Below, one piece after another: positions 1 through 11,900 of a DNA stretch of 64,000 bases. Location: NCBI GenBank assembly GCA_907163375.1, contig CAJQUW010005306.1, positions 55,744 to 119,743 of the forward strand, read 5' to 3'. A program made the translations under genes and the position numbers. This stretch comes from Prostheceraeus crozeri. Its lineage: Eukaryota; Platyhelminthes; Polycladida; Euryleptidae. How positions within the stretch are numbered: the stretch's first letter is position 1; every line of letters starts with the position of its first letter. The notes under the pieces were generated by a model, which was not told the DNA's origin, made no database searches, and worked only from the letters and a program-made list of their open reading frames with translations.

Positions 1-360
1 TTTCTTTTCTGGCCACAACTGTAATAGTTCAGTAGGAATAAGAGCCTTTTGCCTCACAACGTCTTCTAAAATGTCAAGCTGCTGTCGCAACCAATTATCA
101 ATAGGGATACTCAGGTTTTGACCGCAACAATTTACTTGCGTATCCACTTTTGGTAAGTATACCGCCGGCGTTTCAAGATAGAGTCGAACACCGTTGTAGC
201 GCACTTGTTGTTTGTAGGTAGGATAGCCGTGAATTACCTTTTCAATTTTCGGATTCCACAGCTCGAGATGTTGAGGATTCAGTGATGCAGCAGTTGGAGT
301 AGGATTCATGGCCATGGCAGTCTGTAACGAAAGAATACCACTAAGTACATTCATGATCAT
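1..360 (-). CDS. Unrecognised element C gene, N-terminal 120 codons
   Basis: An open frame runs from ATG at 360 to the window edge without a stop. In-frame ATGs also occur at 354, 315 and 309. The leader up to MNVLSGI is shared with B at about 12970-12992, where B then diverges into unrelated sequence. I do not recognise the protein. It has alternating hydrophobic beta-type stretches (for example VRLYLETPAVYLP around residues 65-78). Intactness to the window edge, together with conservation of the upstream DNA, supports a real gene. It is the fourth gene in from the C terminus of the element and reads away from the TIR, like its neighbours. Confidence 0.55.
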   Translation of the reverse strand, partial: MIMNVLSGILSLQTAMAMNPTPTAASLNPQHLELWNPKIEKVIHGYPTYKQQVRYNGVRLYLETPAVYLPKVDTQVNCCGQNLSIPIDNWLRQQLDILEDVVRQKALIPTELLQLWPEKK

Positions 361-438
361 CAGAGAAATGAAAATTATTAGCTTAGCAGTAACATATGAG
401 GTGGCCCTTAAGAGGACCTTTTGGAGCGTTCACAGGAT

Positions 439-669
439 TTAAAGCTTATCACCAAAGTCTAAGTCTTCGTCATCGTCCAGTAAATTAAATGTCTTGGGCT
501 TAGGACCTGAATTGAGTTTCAATTCCCTAAAAGACTTAAAGGTAAAGCGTCTAGGTGGTGGAGGCGGTGGCAGTGATGGTTCAACAAAATAAGCTTGTAC
601 AATCATCGACCACACACTCTCCTGCGTCTCTCTTCTAAAATGCTGGTAAGGTTTAGGCCACACAGTCAT
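439..669 (-). CDS. Small proline-rich acidic protein, element C copy
   Basis: This 76-codon frame starts at ATG 669 (MTVWPKPYQHF). It has a run of prolines near residue 35 and an acidic tail with LLDDDEDLDFGDKL. The homologue in element B (12648-12884) keeps the same frame. It differs by substitutions and by the number of prolines (6 here, 9 there), which suggests selection on the protein. The stop falls at the same position in both. Upstream lies a TATA box (779-786), with a TGACTCA site at 887-893. The function is unknown. The proline run plus acidic tail would fit an adaptor or activation-domain role, but that is a guess. Confidence 0.6.
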   Translation of the reverse strand: MTVWPKPYQHFRRETQESVWSMIVQAYFVEPSLPPPPPPRRFTFKSFRELKLNSGPKPKTFNLLDDDEDLDFGDKL

Positions 670-778
670 GACACTCAATTGTAAATTTGCAAACAGGATT
701 TATCAGAAAAAGTTGACAGGGGAGAATGGCTTCAGCAAGTCAAGAGAATGAAATGAAGAGAAAATGGGAAGACGTCTG

Positions 779-893
779 CTTTTATAGTCTCCTCCGAATC
801 CACATTTGACACTATCTGAGCCAATCAGAGACCTCCGTTTCTCCCCTGACTTCGTTGCGGCAGGGAAAAGGAGGCACGCGGACGTCTGACTCA
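779..893 (-). promoter_or_regulatory. TATA promoter with AP-1-type site, element C
   Basis: TATAAAAG reads on the minus strand at 779-786, about 115 bases upstream of ATG 669. A TGAGTCA/TGACTCA site lies at 887-893. The same arrangement occurs in element B (12406-12520), and the intervening sequence is strongly conserved. Confidence 0.6.
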
Positions 894-924
894 TGAATGC
901 TTTTCCCAAATCTTGTAGTCGAAT

Positions 925-1407
925 CTAGTTTAACACATTGAGTTGAATATGAATGTGTTTTATGCGACATAAGAGCAAGTTGGATCCATGCTCATGAAAT
1001 GAATCCAGTCGAGATGCAATTTTTGACATGTGTCGCTGATAGAAATCTTTGGGATTATGTATCGTCTCTGCAGAATAGGATGCAAAATGAAAGACTACAC
1101 GTTCACATGCATGTTCATCAGTCACTTTCTCAAATTCAATCTCTGCAACTAATCGTCCTTTCACATCTTTATTCATCAAACTGTCCATGAGCTGTTGGAA
1201 AACGAAGTAACCTTTAGCGATAGCAAATTCTAAGTCTGCCTTTTCATGATAAAAGGAGATGATGTAGTCCCTAATCACACCACGAAGACTTTGTCGATGA
1301 AAACGTAGTGAACTCGTAAACTTTACTGCTTCTGTCATCTTTCTTCCTTTCACTTCGGAGACATAGCATGAATGACATACAGGTGTAACATGACACGCTG
1401 ATGCCAA
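925..1407 (-). CDS. Conserved B/C-family gene 1, element C copy
   Basis: The open frame is about 160 codons and ends at 925. It matches B 11862-12374 almost residue for residue from CHSCYVS to the end (HIQLNVLN), with conservative changes and one short length difference. The B start ATG is ACG here, so the true start is uncertain; an in-frame ATG lies within GRKMTEAVKF. Features include a CxxC-like pair at the N-terminus, a helical middle and the tail motif FYQRHMSKIASRLDSF. The layout resembles domains encoded upstream of protein-primed polymerases in some viral elements, but that is a weak impression. It sits just inside the TIR and reads inward. Confidence 0.6.
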   Translation of the reverse strand: MASACHVTPVCHSCYVSEVKGRKMTEAVKFTSSLRFHRQSLRGVIRDYIISFYHEKADLEFAIAKGYFVFQQLMDSLMNKDVKGRLVAEIEFEKVTDEHACERVVFHFASYSAETIHNPKDFYQRHMSKIASRLDSFHEHGSNLLLCRIKHIHIQLNVLN

Positions 1408-1410
1408 ATC

Positions 1411-2353
1411 TGGTCTCTGTTTTCCCGTCCGAGGCTTGCTTCACCCGCTAGAGCGATTTTCATAAACATTCTAACTCTGTCGTTTTTCGCCAAGGTCCCA
1501 AATTTTCAATAACATCTCACCTCTAAACGAAGGCAGATACGAACAAGCCATGTTTTCCACTGAATTTGTCTCACTCCCAGCTTTCAAACGAGCTATTGCA
1601 CGACTTTCTACGATGTCTACAACCAAAGTTGGAAGATCGTTGCCGAGGGGGGGTCAGAACTTTTTCTCTCCGATTGAGTTGGGAAGACGTTCCTAGACCC
1701 AACATTGACCAAAACGTCCGAATTTGCACTCCATTTTCCCATCCGAGGTCTCCTTCTGCCCGAAAAACGACTTTTCTCATCCCAAAACCTCCAACACCTG
1801 CCTTTTCCAACTCTGACGGTTTCCTGCCATTTTCCTCCCTAAACCCAAGAAAATTAGTCCAAACTGAGCTTTCCACTGCATTTTCTCACTTTTAGCTTTC
1901 AAATGAGCTATTGCACGACTTTCTACCATCTCTAGAGCCAAAGTTGGAAGTTTGGCAGGAGGGGGGGGGGTCAGAACTTTTTCTCTCCGATGTCGCTGGA
2001 AACATCCTTCCTAACCCAAAATTGACCAAAAATTCCGAATCTGGCCTCCGTTTTCCCATTCGAGGTCTCCTTCCTGGCGAATTCCAGCCTTTCTCATCCC
2101 AACACCACCAACACCCGCCCTTTCCTCACTCTATCCTTCCCACATTCCTATCACCTTCCTTCCCATCCCTTACCCGAACACTCCTCCTTCCTTCCTTCCA
2201 GAGGGGGGAGGGACCCGTTTCCTCCTCACGGACCCATTCCTCCCAGCACATCCTTGGCCCTCTCTCTCACCTTCCTGCCAGAGGGGGGGCTGAGTCAGCC
2301 TGATGACTCAGCATTTCACATTTTTCACTTGAATTTGGAATGGGGTTACTACT
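1411..2353. repeat. Terminal inverted repeat of element C
   Basis: The TIR starts at the 2353 tip with TGAGTCA (2291-2297) and TGACTCA (2304-2310) sites, then runs of G. It is built from two diverged copies of a roughly 300-base subrepeat. Each copy carries a G-tract, a 'TCGCTGGAAA' block and a 'CGTGCAATAGCTC' block on the inward strand. Frames found here in several registers track the repeat, not genes. Confidence 0.7.
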
Positions 2354-5040
2354 TCTCTCCAAGGCTGTCATGACATGGACAATCTGTAAAATAGTATCAT
2401 TTCCTTCTGCTTTGATATCATGATCAGTCAATTCCGTTGTAATTTCTTCCAAGCTGCATAAATGTGTATATCTCACAGTTTGAAACAATTCCGACTGTAT
2501 CTCCCTTGAGTTCATTTAATAAAATCGAAAGCGAAAGTGAAATTCACTATATAGAGGTTCGACTGTATTTAATATACCTTTTACCGTAGCTGTTGTCACA
2601 ATCTGCACACTTGATGTCAATCTAAATATAGAAATTCTTTATCTACATGTACAAAGCGGTTGGCAAAATCTGCACAGTTGTTGTCAATCTAAATTTAGAT
2701 CCTCTCAATCTGCACAGTAGATGGCAAAATCTGCATACTGGTTGTCACAGTGGTATATCTTGACAATTTTTGTAGGGGTGGCATTTCCTATTGACATTCT
2801 ATGAATAACTGAGCACAGTTTTTGAAGTTTATCCGGACACACAGTTTTCTCAGTCAATTTATCCGGCATAATGCCTGTTCGAATATTGGAATCACATTTC
2901 TACCCTGAATCAATTTTTTTTAGCTCAGAATTTCACTGTTCCTTAAAAAACTGATTCTGAGAACAATCGAGTTTTTCGATATCAAAGATCATGCACCAAT
3001 TTTTCATCGCATGGACAGCGAACGAAATGTTTATCCTAATTACATGTACTAAATGAAACAAAAGTATGATTGAACAAGATCCCTTTCTGTGATCAATGCG
3101 TAAAATATCATCAATCTGTCTCAATTGTGGAATTCCTTGCCACCCGATGTACGACGTTCAGGTTGTCTGATGTATTTTAAGAGACTTTTAATGACTTACT
3201 TGCTGAGCAAGTTTTTTATGTAGAAATTTTTATCAATTGTAAAGCGACTTTGAAGTCATTTTGGTGATTAAACGCCCTTATTTATCGAATTCCAAAATAA
3301 AAAAAATTCTCATTTAATGAGTTGTGCTTGCATAGGTCTACCACCACCATGGAGTCAATAAATGCCATGCGGAACATCTAACCCGCTGTACCCCATGATA
3401 CCTCTCGTATGCAGATTAGTCAAACTGCTATTAGAATTTCACTGAATGTAATACCGATTCGGATAGTGAAAATTTGTCGGATTCTGTATTGTAATAGATT
3501 ACCGCTTGATGATCATCATCTATGAGATTACACGAAGGTGCATTTTTTAGTTGCAAATTTCCCTAGTCTAGGGTTAGTTATTTTACGACAGTCAAACGCT
3601 GTGAATGGTCCACTTTTTGTGCAAGCTGTAAATTGCGTTAGTATTGCGGAAAAAGTGGGAAAACATTAGAGAAGCGCATAATTACTAGCCTTTGACTAAG
3701 GTTATTTAACGTCCTGTAGATGTTTCTAGGCAAATTCCTAAGCTTCTGTTGATTCACCCTTCAGAGAACACATATACTGGTATTTTTGACAAAACTATTT
3801 AAATGCACTTAAAAGACAAATACAAAGGCATCTGTTCAAAACTATTTATTGCAAGTACACTCGCGGAATTAATACTTTGTCTACTATTAGTCTATCCAAT
3901 TTAACAAGTATTATCAAATATTCATTCAATCAAAAAATTTAAAAGTTTTCTTTTATGTTCTATTCGGAGGATTTTGAACCTTTGAAAACAAAATTAAAGC
4001 ACAATTACATCTCTTTTAATGTTCAACTTGCACAATGTTTGGGAGCGGACGAATGAGTGCTTAGAATAGAAGTGCTATTAACTAAGCTGTATGGGTGTCA
4101 CCCTGCTTTGAGAGATTGTCTCAATCGATATTTTGTTGCAACAGATAACAGCACTGGGAAACTGATACATTCACAGAATTAGATTGTTTAATCGTATCAC
4201 TTTGCTAGAAGTGCAAACTGATTCAAACAGATGGCACATGCAGGAACTTAATAAGTGGGCAAAAAGAAATTTTTAATACCTTGCAGAGATAGGAAAAATA
4301 GTCGTGCGTCGCTAGCGGATTGCTCTGAATTCCGTCAAAATGCTCCGATCGCCACGACTCCTTCAGATTCGAAGAATTCAGATCATTGCGCAAAAGTCTT
4401 CTCGATAATGTTGGGCCCTCCGATCATTTTAAAAAAAGTTAGCAGGCGCATGAAAAAACGTTCACAAGCTTCTTTGTAGAACTTGACATCAACTGCGTCG
4501 CTTTGCTGTGTGATTCGGTTGATAACAGTCACTGAAACTTTGCACAATTTGACGTGTTTAATGTTGAACTGGCTGCTCATTGTTCGATTGCTATGGTATT
4601 AAGTCAGCAGATTGTGGCACTTCATTAACGTTACATGTTCCAGTGTTTCCCTTCTAGTCAAACGGAAGAAGAGACGACCTGTCTAATTCTGTGGATACAT
4701 TAATCATCAAAGCAGCAATTTTTGCAACAGCGAGTTATGTTTCTTGTCATTACTATACATCAAGCGTAGTACTTCAAGATCGTAATAGTCCCTAAATAAG
4801 TCCGTCTTAATTGTTCTGTATTCATTAATTTGTTTTTGATACTAGGGAATTTTGAGAGTCTTTCAGTCAGTGGCGGGCGCAGTTAATCGATTCCACTCGA
4901 TTAATCGTGCATACTAGATCAAAGCGATTCTAGAGTGACTAGGAATCGAGCGATTTTTTTTGCAATATGACTTCTCAATGAAATATGCTTGATGAGGTGA
5001 AAATAATGTCTCTCTATTCACTCTAATAACGTTTGAGATA
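2354..5040. other. Host DNA without recognised genes
   Basis: AT-rich sequence with no convincing coding region. A short degenerate repeat built on 'AATCTGCACA' and 'TTGTCAATCTAAAT' occurs four to five times at 2590-2760. Nothing else is recognised. Confidence 0.5.
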
Positions 5041-6170
5041 CAGTCCGTTTCATAAAAAGTGGATCATCCTAAAATTTGACTAAATAAAACATACAGTATG
5101 ATACAGAAAGCATTTTTCATATTTCATGTCCCTAATATATTTAAATGTCCTTATATAATCTGATAAGCTATGATGCAGTAACGGTTCTTAAGAAGCTAAT
5201 ATTTTGTGGCCCGACCCTTATTGTCAATGACATTACCAATTCGTCTAGGCATTGATTCGATGATATCGTTGATTTTTGACTGATCTAACTTTCTCCACTC
5301 TTCTTAACAGTGACGTAAGTTGTGAAACGCCATCTGTAGGTAGCAGTGAACGACGAAAGTTACGTTTTAGAATACTCCATACATTTTCTATGGGATTCAG
5401 ATCAGGAGAACGAGCTGGCCAAGATAATGTCCTAAGCCCTAATTGAAACTTGCATAAGTTGAGTCTACTACTCCTGTGACACGTAGCATTATCATCCACA
5501 AATAACCAAGTCGATGGATCACCAAGTTGATCTGTCATTTGGCCAATGTTCATTCGTAAAACATTCACATAGCGTTCAGAATTCATGGTTCCTTGCTGTA
5601 TGTGAAGTTCAGAGCGGCCATTGTTCCAAATGCCAGCCCAAATCAGTAGAGTCGCACCACCTTGTACCCGGGGACGATGTAAATGTCTCGGAATTTCCTG
5701 ATCAGATTTTATCCATAGTCTCAATCGACCATCACTATCCTTCAGACGGACTGATGCCTCATCAGACCAGACAACCCGATTCCATTGACTTCGCCAGTGA
5801 CAATGACTCATTGCCCATCTGAGACGTCTTTTGGTATGCTGATCTGATAATTCGATCTGAGAGGGCCTCTTACAGATCTTGAAATTCGACTCAATAAGTC
5901 TTCTACGAATAGTGGACTTAGAAATATACGAGACTAGTGCAGCCATCTCAGTTAACGGGAAACTTGGATCAACTTTAACAAATCTCAAAATTAGGCGGTC
6001 TCTACGTTTGGATGTTTTGCGTGGACGGCCAGAGCCCTCTTTACGACAGAGTCGAAAATCATCATTATGCCATCGATGCACATTTGTGTAAGGGACATTT
6101 AGTCGCTTGCTTGTAGCTCGCAAAGAAAACCCTAGTTCTAGATAATTGCGATACGCGGATGCTCATATAG
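5041..6170 (-). mobile_element. Tc1/mariner element, 5'-truncated
   Basis: The left tip CAGTCCGTTTCATAAAAAGT begins at 5041, directly after a TA dinucleotide, as expected for Tc1 insertion. Its inverted partner is not found beyond the transposase 5' end, so the right terminal repeat is missing. The transposase frame is open over about 300 codons and runs towards the left tip. Confidence 0.75.
5245..6123 (-). pseudogene. Tc1-type DD34E transposase, N-terminally truncated
   Basis: This is a DDE transposase for cut-and-paste transposition. The frame encodes an HTH-like segment (LRATSKRLNVPYTNVHRW), a GRPRK linker, a second HTH region, then the catalytic core. The acidic residues appear in VVWSDEAS, FVDDNATCH and SPDLNPIENVW. 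Exactly 34 residues lie between the second Asp and the Glu, giving DD34E. The frame extends upstream to about 6162, where a TGA interrupts before any Met, so the start and about 30 N-terminal residues are missing. The rest of the catalytic domain is uninterrupted, suggesting a fairly young relic. It is probably inactive because of the missing N-terminus and terminal repeat. Confidence 0.85.
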
Positions 6171-7567
6171 ATGAGATCATGTATGGCTAGACATAGTTGC
6201 CGTGTGACGCAATTTTTCAGTTCCATGCAATAGTCCGCGCCGCAGAAATGAATTATTTCATGAAATGGCATTAAACACGCTCGTATATGCTAGGTACACT
6301 ATTTATGCAAATCATACATAAGTATGCTGTCAAGCATATTAGGTACCTATAATTTTATATCTCTGTATTGAAATCACATTGATAGCAAAGCGCATTAATG
6401 CCTAATTTGCATTTCACAGGCGCACTATGAACATAGCCCGGTAGCAATTACACTCTCATCTAGACTATATACATGCATGTATACATGCAGATTTGCTAAT
6501 CATGAAGATTGCAGAGTTCCAGTTCGCCTGGACATAGAATAGAAAGATGTCCACAGACTTGAACAATTTAAACACCGTACACTAATTCCTTGTCAGCAGT
6601 ATAAACGCTGCCTTCTCTCCCTACAAGGACTCGTCAGCACTGATCGGAATGGCTCACTATACTTAATAAAATATGTGGAATGGTTAAATAAGCTGAAGGA
6701 CTGTGCTATTCAACCTGGTTTTGCAGTGCGGCTGATGATCATAAAGATTGAAGAGTGCCAGTTCTAGATGCTTTAAACTGGTTTGGACAATTTCTAACTG
6801 CGCTGACATCGTAGGGGAAACAGAGAGTCTGCAGCTACCAACGAATTTTTGTGCTTTAATTGAAAAATTAAATGATTGGAAATAATGAATTAATTGGAAA
6901 TAAATGATAATACAAGGTAGACTAATTGTGAACTTCTAATCACTGAATCTAAAAATATCTAGAATCGCGCGAAAGTCGAATCGCTCACACCATGCTGCTT
7001 TCAACTTATTTAGCCAACATCCTCTTATTAAAACAAAATTTAGCGGAAATGATTTTCAATTCAGCCTCTACTTCTTTTAAATGACAATTTCTTGGTTTAA
7101 AGATAATCTACAAGTTTTTTATTCATTAAATTAGATTGAATCTGCAAATTAAGTAAAGGGTAAAAGTCATGCATAGATCTGAGTAATTATGTTCATTGAA
7201 ATCGCTCCTTAAAACCATGCGCACCACAAATTACCAATAAAGAAGATCACAGATTCTGGTTCCGGGAAATAATCTGAGACTTGTAATGAACACGCACAAG
7301 TTAAAGTTTCATTCAAGCACAATTAAATGCCCATAATTCGTTTTGAAAATGTATTAGATCACTTCGTTACACTTACATGACTTGAAACTAGCAAGCATGC
7401 TTGTAGGATAGTGCTGCATTTTCAATTCTCGATGCTCGCAAATCCTATCAGCACGGCCGGGTTTCCCCTAGGTTCTTCTATACTAATGCCCAGTGCTTAA
7501 TTCTTGCGAGATTGAACCAAGCTAGGGTAGCATGGCAAACGTGTCGTCTCTAGGAGGTTCAACACAT
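6171..7567. other. Host DNA, nothing recognised
   Basis: AT-rich sequence without a credible frame, RNA gene or repeat structure that I could identify. Confidence 0.4.
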
Positions 7568-8610
7568 AAAGCTACGTTCACACATGAGAGAAGACCCTGA
7601 GAGTTGACCTCAAATCAAACTGAGATTGAGACCAACCCGTTCACATTTGAGAGAGAGATCTCAGGAAAAGAGCTGCCCGTCATTTTTATGAGCCACTCTT
7701 TCACTTAACTATCGACGCTGAGACTCGCTGAGACATGACCTGACATATTCTGATACCTAGGTCTCAGACCTGTTCACATTACTGACTTCAGGTTGCAGAT
7801 AAATTGAAAACTATTTGAACTTTTTTGTTGTGGTAACTCTCAGTTTCCGTTCAGACTATGTGAGAGTATTCAGAATATTGCTGAGACTCATGGTTCATTT
7901 TGTCATAAATCGTCATGAAGGATAGACGTAGGCAAGCCGCTGCGGTTATTACCCCTCTTCGTAAAATAAAAAGAGCATGATTTCATTCAGCATGTACTGT
8001 GGGAATGCACTAACCGACGAAATCCTGATGAAAATATTCCTGTTTGTTTCCATAGTAATTTTATGCGCGTCATGATTCAGCGCATTGACATTAAGTTGAA
8101 TATTGCGTATCTTTAGACATATGTAAATGCAAGTCAGTTGTTTTTCATGTTTCCTCTACTACTGACTATTTAGTGTCCCGATTTTGGTAGTAAAAAACAT
8201 GGCAACCATGATATAGCTCTAAACTAATTTCATCAATCAAGTTAAAGTAGTCTGTACATGCCTCATCATGTTTCTGCCGTAAATTCAGATTCCTGAAAGA
8301 AGCAAGCATGAAGATATTTTTAAGTATCATAAATATCGTAAATATCATCAGCTCTCAGACGCTTGAGAGAAGCTTGTCTCAGGACCGTTTACACTATCTC
8401 TCAGCAAATGTGGTGAGCCTCCCCGTGGTCACCTCGAACAAACGACAACGGATGAAGTTAGTGGGTCTCAGGACTATTCAGACTACGTCGAGTTAGTTGC
8501 AGCATAATTTTGATTGACATTTGAAATCGACGATGGAAACTATAATATTGCTGTTTGATTGGATGATTGCCTGAGTCCAAATCTCGGCTCTCATGTGTGA
8601 ACGTAGCTTT
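7568..8610. mobile_element. 1.04-kb non-autonomous element with 23-bp TIRs
   Basis: The ends at 7568-7590 and 8588-8610 are perfect 23-bp inverted repeats, beginning AAAGCTACGTTCACACATG. The interior repeats CTGAGAC/CTCTCAG-type words on both strands, giving foldback potential, and encodes nothing recognisable. The heptamer GTTCAAC lies near both outer flanks but at unequal distance, so I cannot assign a clean target duplication or superfamily. Confidence 0.7.
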
Positions 8611-8759
8611 CGTTCAACGTCCGCATTGGATTGCATTGTTTCCGGAGTGATGTATCTACGGGGTGTACCATATGAGAAAAAAGTGGTTATGTGAGCCATT
8701 TACCGAAGCTCCACCATAAAGCAACGAAGATGCCATCCTATATGCAGAGTAGCAAACAT

Positions 8760-9140
8760 ACCGGGTGGTCCAAAAGTCTTTTCCGGTAAAATCTGTATAA
8801 AAGGTATAAAATACACTGTATTATGGAACCGAAGCGCGCATGCAGTAATCCTTCGGTAGATGGATGATACTTGAAATTCACTTTTTTTATTTCTTAACTG
8901 CTTAATTTTTCTAACACAAGCAATGACGGCTCATTTAAATGAAAGAGCCAACTGAATAGGATCATGATAAAGACAATGAAAGCAGGTCTCATATGTGTAA
9001 GTTGGCAAATGTAGTTACTTTAGTTAGGCACTACTTTAAAACTGCCAGTATTACAGGGGTCTCACAAATTGCCGGAACCGGGACCACCTCTCTGATTTAA
9101 ATACTCATTGACGAAATCAGGACAAACAGCCTCTGAGGAT
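8760..9140 (+). pseudogene. Possible mariner-like relic
   Basis: A tip-like sequence (CCGGGTGGTCCAAAAGTC at about 8761) is followed by a broken frame. Fragments such as VRHYFKTASITG and QIAGTG resemble the N-terminal HTH/linker of mariner-type transposases. No catalytic domain follows and no partner TIR was found. Confidence 0.3.
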
Positions 9141-9629
9141 AGTCTTATCCTTACGTAGACATGACTCATCTTACCGTGTACATTCTTAGCGTGCTAAATT
9201 GGTCGCATGACAGTGGTTCAATTTTTTACCAATGTAGCTCAATGTGCCCTATGTGTGGCCACATTTCTTCGTTTTAAATACGAGCAGGCCTACGTCATGA
9301 TACAGTATTGACTGTATAGGCTTATATATTGTAGACTACTGTATAGCTTATAATAATCGTTCAATAAATCGTTTTTTACTTGTGAATAATAGCAATTAAT
9401 TGGAGTAATTGGCACCTGTTCCATTCACTTAATTGAATCGAAGATTATTTATCAATCAATTAATTTTTCCTGCCCATGTGTGTAAAACCACGAGTATAAG
9501 CGACAAGATTTATTCATTTATTATATTTATTTTATCTAGTGCATTTTTGCTTCGATCGTGTTTCAATGATTCGTTGCTGAAATTAAAAAAGAACTGCGCC
9601 CTAACTAGGGACTGTCATATCTCCAAAAT
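9141..9629. other. Host DNA, nothing recognised
   Basis: AT-rich sequence between the mariner-like relic and the LINE. It holds a short open frame at 9433-9633 without recognisable features. Confidence 0.35.
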
Positions 9630-10875
9630 ATAGTACGAAGCCTCTTAGAAAAACACCAACTATTATTTGAGAATCAATATGGCTTCCGGAAAAATCACTC
9701 AACAAATTTGGCGCTCTTAAAGATGACAGATAAAGTATACGGCGCAAAAACCAATAACCTATTTACAATAGCATTAAATCTCGATATCTCTAAGGTATTT
9801 GATACCGTTCATACAGACATACTGCTAGGAAAATTATACAGGATAGGGATTCGTGACTTTGTACACGAATGGTTTACAACGTCTCTGAAAAACAGGCCGC
9901 ATAAAGCTCTCATCAATAAGGTACAATCAAAAGTGTTGATTGTTAAGACAGGAGTGCCACAAGGCTCATCTTTAGGACCATTATTATTTTTGATATACAT
10001 AAATGACACGAAAAATATAGAAATTTGTGGTGATCTCAGTCTGTTTGCTGATGACACTAATCTAATTGTAAGTGATAGGACTTAAAAATGTGTCATAGAA
10101 AAAGCTCAAATATCATTAGACAAAATCCAAGTATTGATGAAAAATAACAGACTTTAGCTAAACTTAGGAAAATGTGAATATTTGCTTATTCCTCTAGCCT
10201 ACTAACTAAAAAATCTCGATTTTGATTTGACACTTGAAAACAGTAAGTTACCACAAGTAGATAGCGCTAAATTTCTTGGAGTCAAATTTGATAATAATTT
10301 TAGATTCGATAATCATATATCGTGGGTAATCAATAAAATGAAAGCATTTACACCGACCTTTTACAAGCAAAGAGGCCATTAAAAACACTATGCACACTGC
10401 ACGAACAACAATGTCTCCCTTCTATTCAATACTGTTTAATCGCATATGGCATTGGCAACAAGCCATTGTCACAGTCACTTAATAAGCTTCAGCGTTTACA
10501 TAAGACTTTGATTAAGATAATATACCGAAAGGAAAAACAGCCATTAGATATATCTTTTTTTAACAAGCGTTAATAGTATATGAATGTGGAAACCATGCAT
10601 GAATTTGAGCTATTGACTCTCGCATACAAAATAAAATACAATAATAGCAGCTTGCCCACATACTATAAAAACAATTTAGAAGAATCAACTATTAGGCGTC
10701 GTGAAAACTACAAAATCCGATATTTTAGTACATCCCTATAGCAGAAGAGCAGTAAATTTAAAATGCCATTTTTGTGGAATGGTCTTCCAGACAACATTAA
10801 AAAAGCTAAAACAACAAAGGAATTTAAACAAAAATTAAAATCACTCCTGATAGATAAAATGAATTATTTTTGATG
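9630..10875 (+). pseudogene. Decayed non-LTR retrotransposon (jockey/CR1-like) reverse transcriptase
   Basis: This is the 3' half of a LINE polymerase. Readable pieces in order are NQYGFRKNHST (finger region), LDISKVFDTV (motif A), GVPQGSSLGPLLFLIYIND (motif B), LFADDT (motif C, FADD) and, in shifted frames, a C-terminal WNGLPDNIKKAKT followed by a stop at about 10875. The longest clean stretch is 9708-10085, ended by TAA. Further stops and frameshifts interrupt the remainder. The 5' part with the endonuclease is absent, the usual 5' truncation. Element B is inserted about 190 bp downstream. Confidence 0.85.
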
Positions 10876-11068
10876 TGCATAGAAAAACAAGTGCTATACT
10901 GAATCATCTGAACTTTATACAAGTACGTAATAGAAAACTTTTATGTCAATAATCAGACTCATCTTGCTAAATAGTACGATAGTATCCGTTCTTGTGTATT
11001 TCTAACTGTATAAAGACAAGTAAGTTTATGTACAGTATATGTTTGTATAATACTTAAAATCATTTATA

Positions 11069-11074
11069 AGCAGA
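11069..11074. repeat. Left 6-bp target site duplication of element B
   Basis: AGCAGA directly precedes the AGTAGTAAGC tip. The identical AGCAGA follows the opposite tip at 51255-51260. A perfect 6-bp duplication with AG...CT ends is the signature of Polinton-type integration. Confidence 0.9.
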
Positions 11075-11900
11075 AGTAGTAAGCCCATTCCAAATTCAAG
11101 CACAAAATGTGCAACGATGAGTCATCATACTGACTCAGCCCCCCCCCCCCTCTGGAAGGAAGGTGAGGGAGAGTGCCAAGGATGTGATGGAAGGATGGGT
11201 CCGAGAGGAGGAAACAGGTCCCAACCCCCCCCCCTCCTGAAAGGAAGGAAGGAACTGTGAGGCAAGGGATGGGAAGGAAGGTGATATGTGAGGGATAGAG
11301 TGAGGAAAGGGTGGGTGTTGATGGTGTTTGGGATGAGAAAAGTTGAAAATCGTCATGAAGGAGGGTTTGGATGGGAAAGTGGAGTTTAGATTTGGAATCT
11401 GCGTGAAATGTTGGTTATGGAAGGAAGGCGGGAGGAGTTTTCCTGAGAGGCAAGGAGTGGAGCGGTAGAGTTGGAAAAAGGCGGGTGTTGGATGTTTTGG
11501 TATGAGAAAGTCCATTTTTCGTCATGAAGGAGGGTTCGGATGAGAAAACAGAGGCCAGATTCGGAATCTACGTGAAATTTTGGGTGTGGAAGGATGTTTC
11601 CAGCGACATCGGAGAGAAAAAGTTTTGAGGACGTCCCCCCCCCTTCCTGTCAGACTTCCAACTTTGGTGGGAGAGATGGTAGAAAGTCGTGCAATAGCTC
11701 ATTTGAAAGCTAAGAATGAGACAAATTCAGTGGAAAACATGGCTTGTTCCACTCTGACTTCGTTTAGAGGTGAGACGTTATTCAAAATTTTGGACCTTGG
11801 CGAAAAACGACAGAGTTAGAATGTTTACGAAAATCGCTCTAGCTGGTGAAGCAAGCATCGGATGGCAAAAAAAAGACCAGATTTGGCATCAGCGTCAAAT
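11075..11900. repeat. Left terminal inverted repeat of element B
   Basis: It pairs with the right TIR, which is split by P into 50878-51254 and about 20980-21740. The tip carries TGAGTCA (11118-11124) and TGACTCA (11131-11137). Inward come C-tract/G-tract subrepeats of about 300 bases, with one fewer copy than in the right TIR. Similarity ends near 11890, inside the first codons of gene 1. Confidence 0.85.

Larger units (their letters stand above)
1..2353 (-). mobile_element. Element C, right end (B/C family), truncated by window
   Basis: This is the right end of an element whose body continues beyond the window start. Its tip at 2353 reads, outward-in, AGTAGTAACCCC, nearly the same as the tips of element B at 11075 and 51254. 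From the tip inward it is collinear with B for about 1.9 kb. Both copies show the same G/C-tract terminal repeat, then gene 1, then a TATA promoter, then a small proline-rich gene. They diverge around position 340 here (about 12992 in B). The six bases after the tip, TCTCTC at 2354-2359, would be the target duplication, but the left copy is not visible. C keeps an open fourth gene that B has lost, so C is probably the more complete member. Confidence 0.8.

Noticed and set aside
1566..2303. Serine/proline-rich frames on both strands in element C's end (also 11135-11515, 21075-21309)
   Set aside because: They lie in TIR subrepeats with G/C tracts, change register between copies and show no protein-level conservation.
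4255..4580. Overlapping short frames on both strands
   Set aside because: Composition and length fit chance frames; no motif, promoter or homologue recognised.
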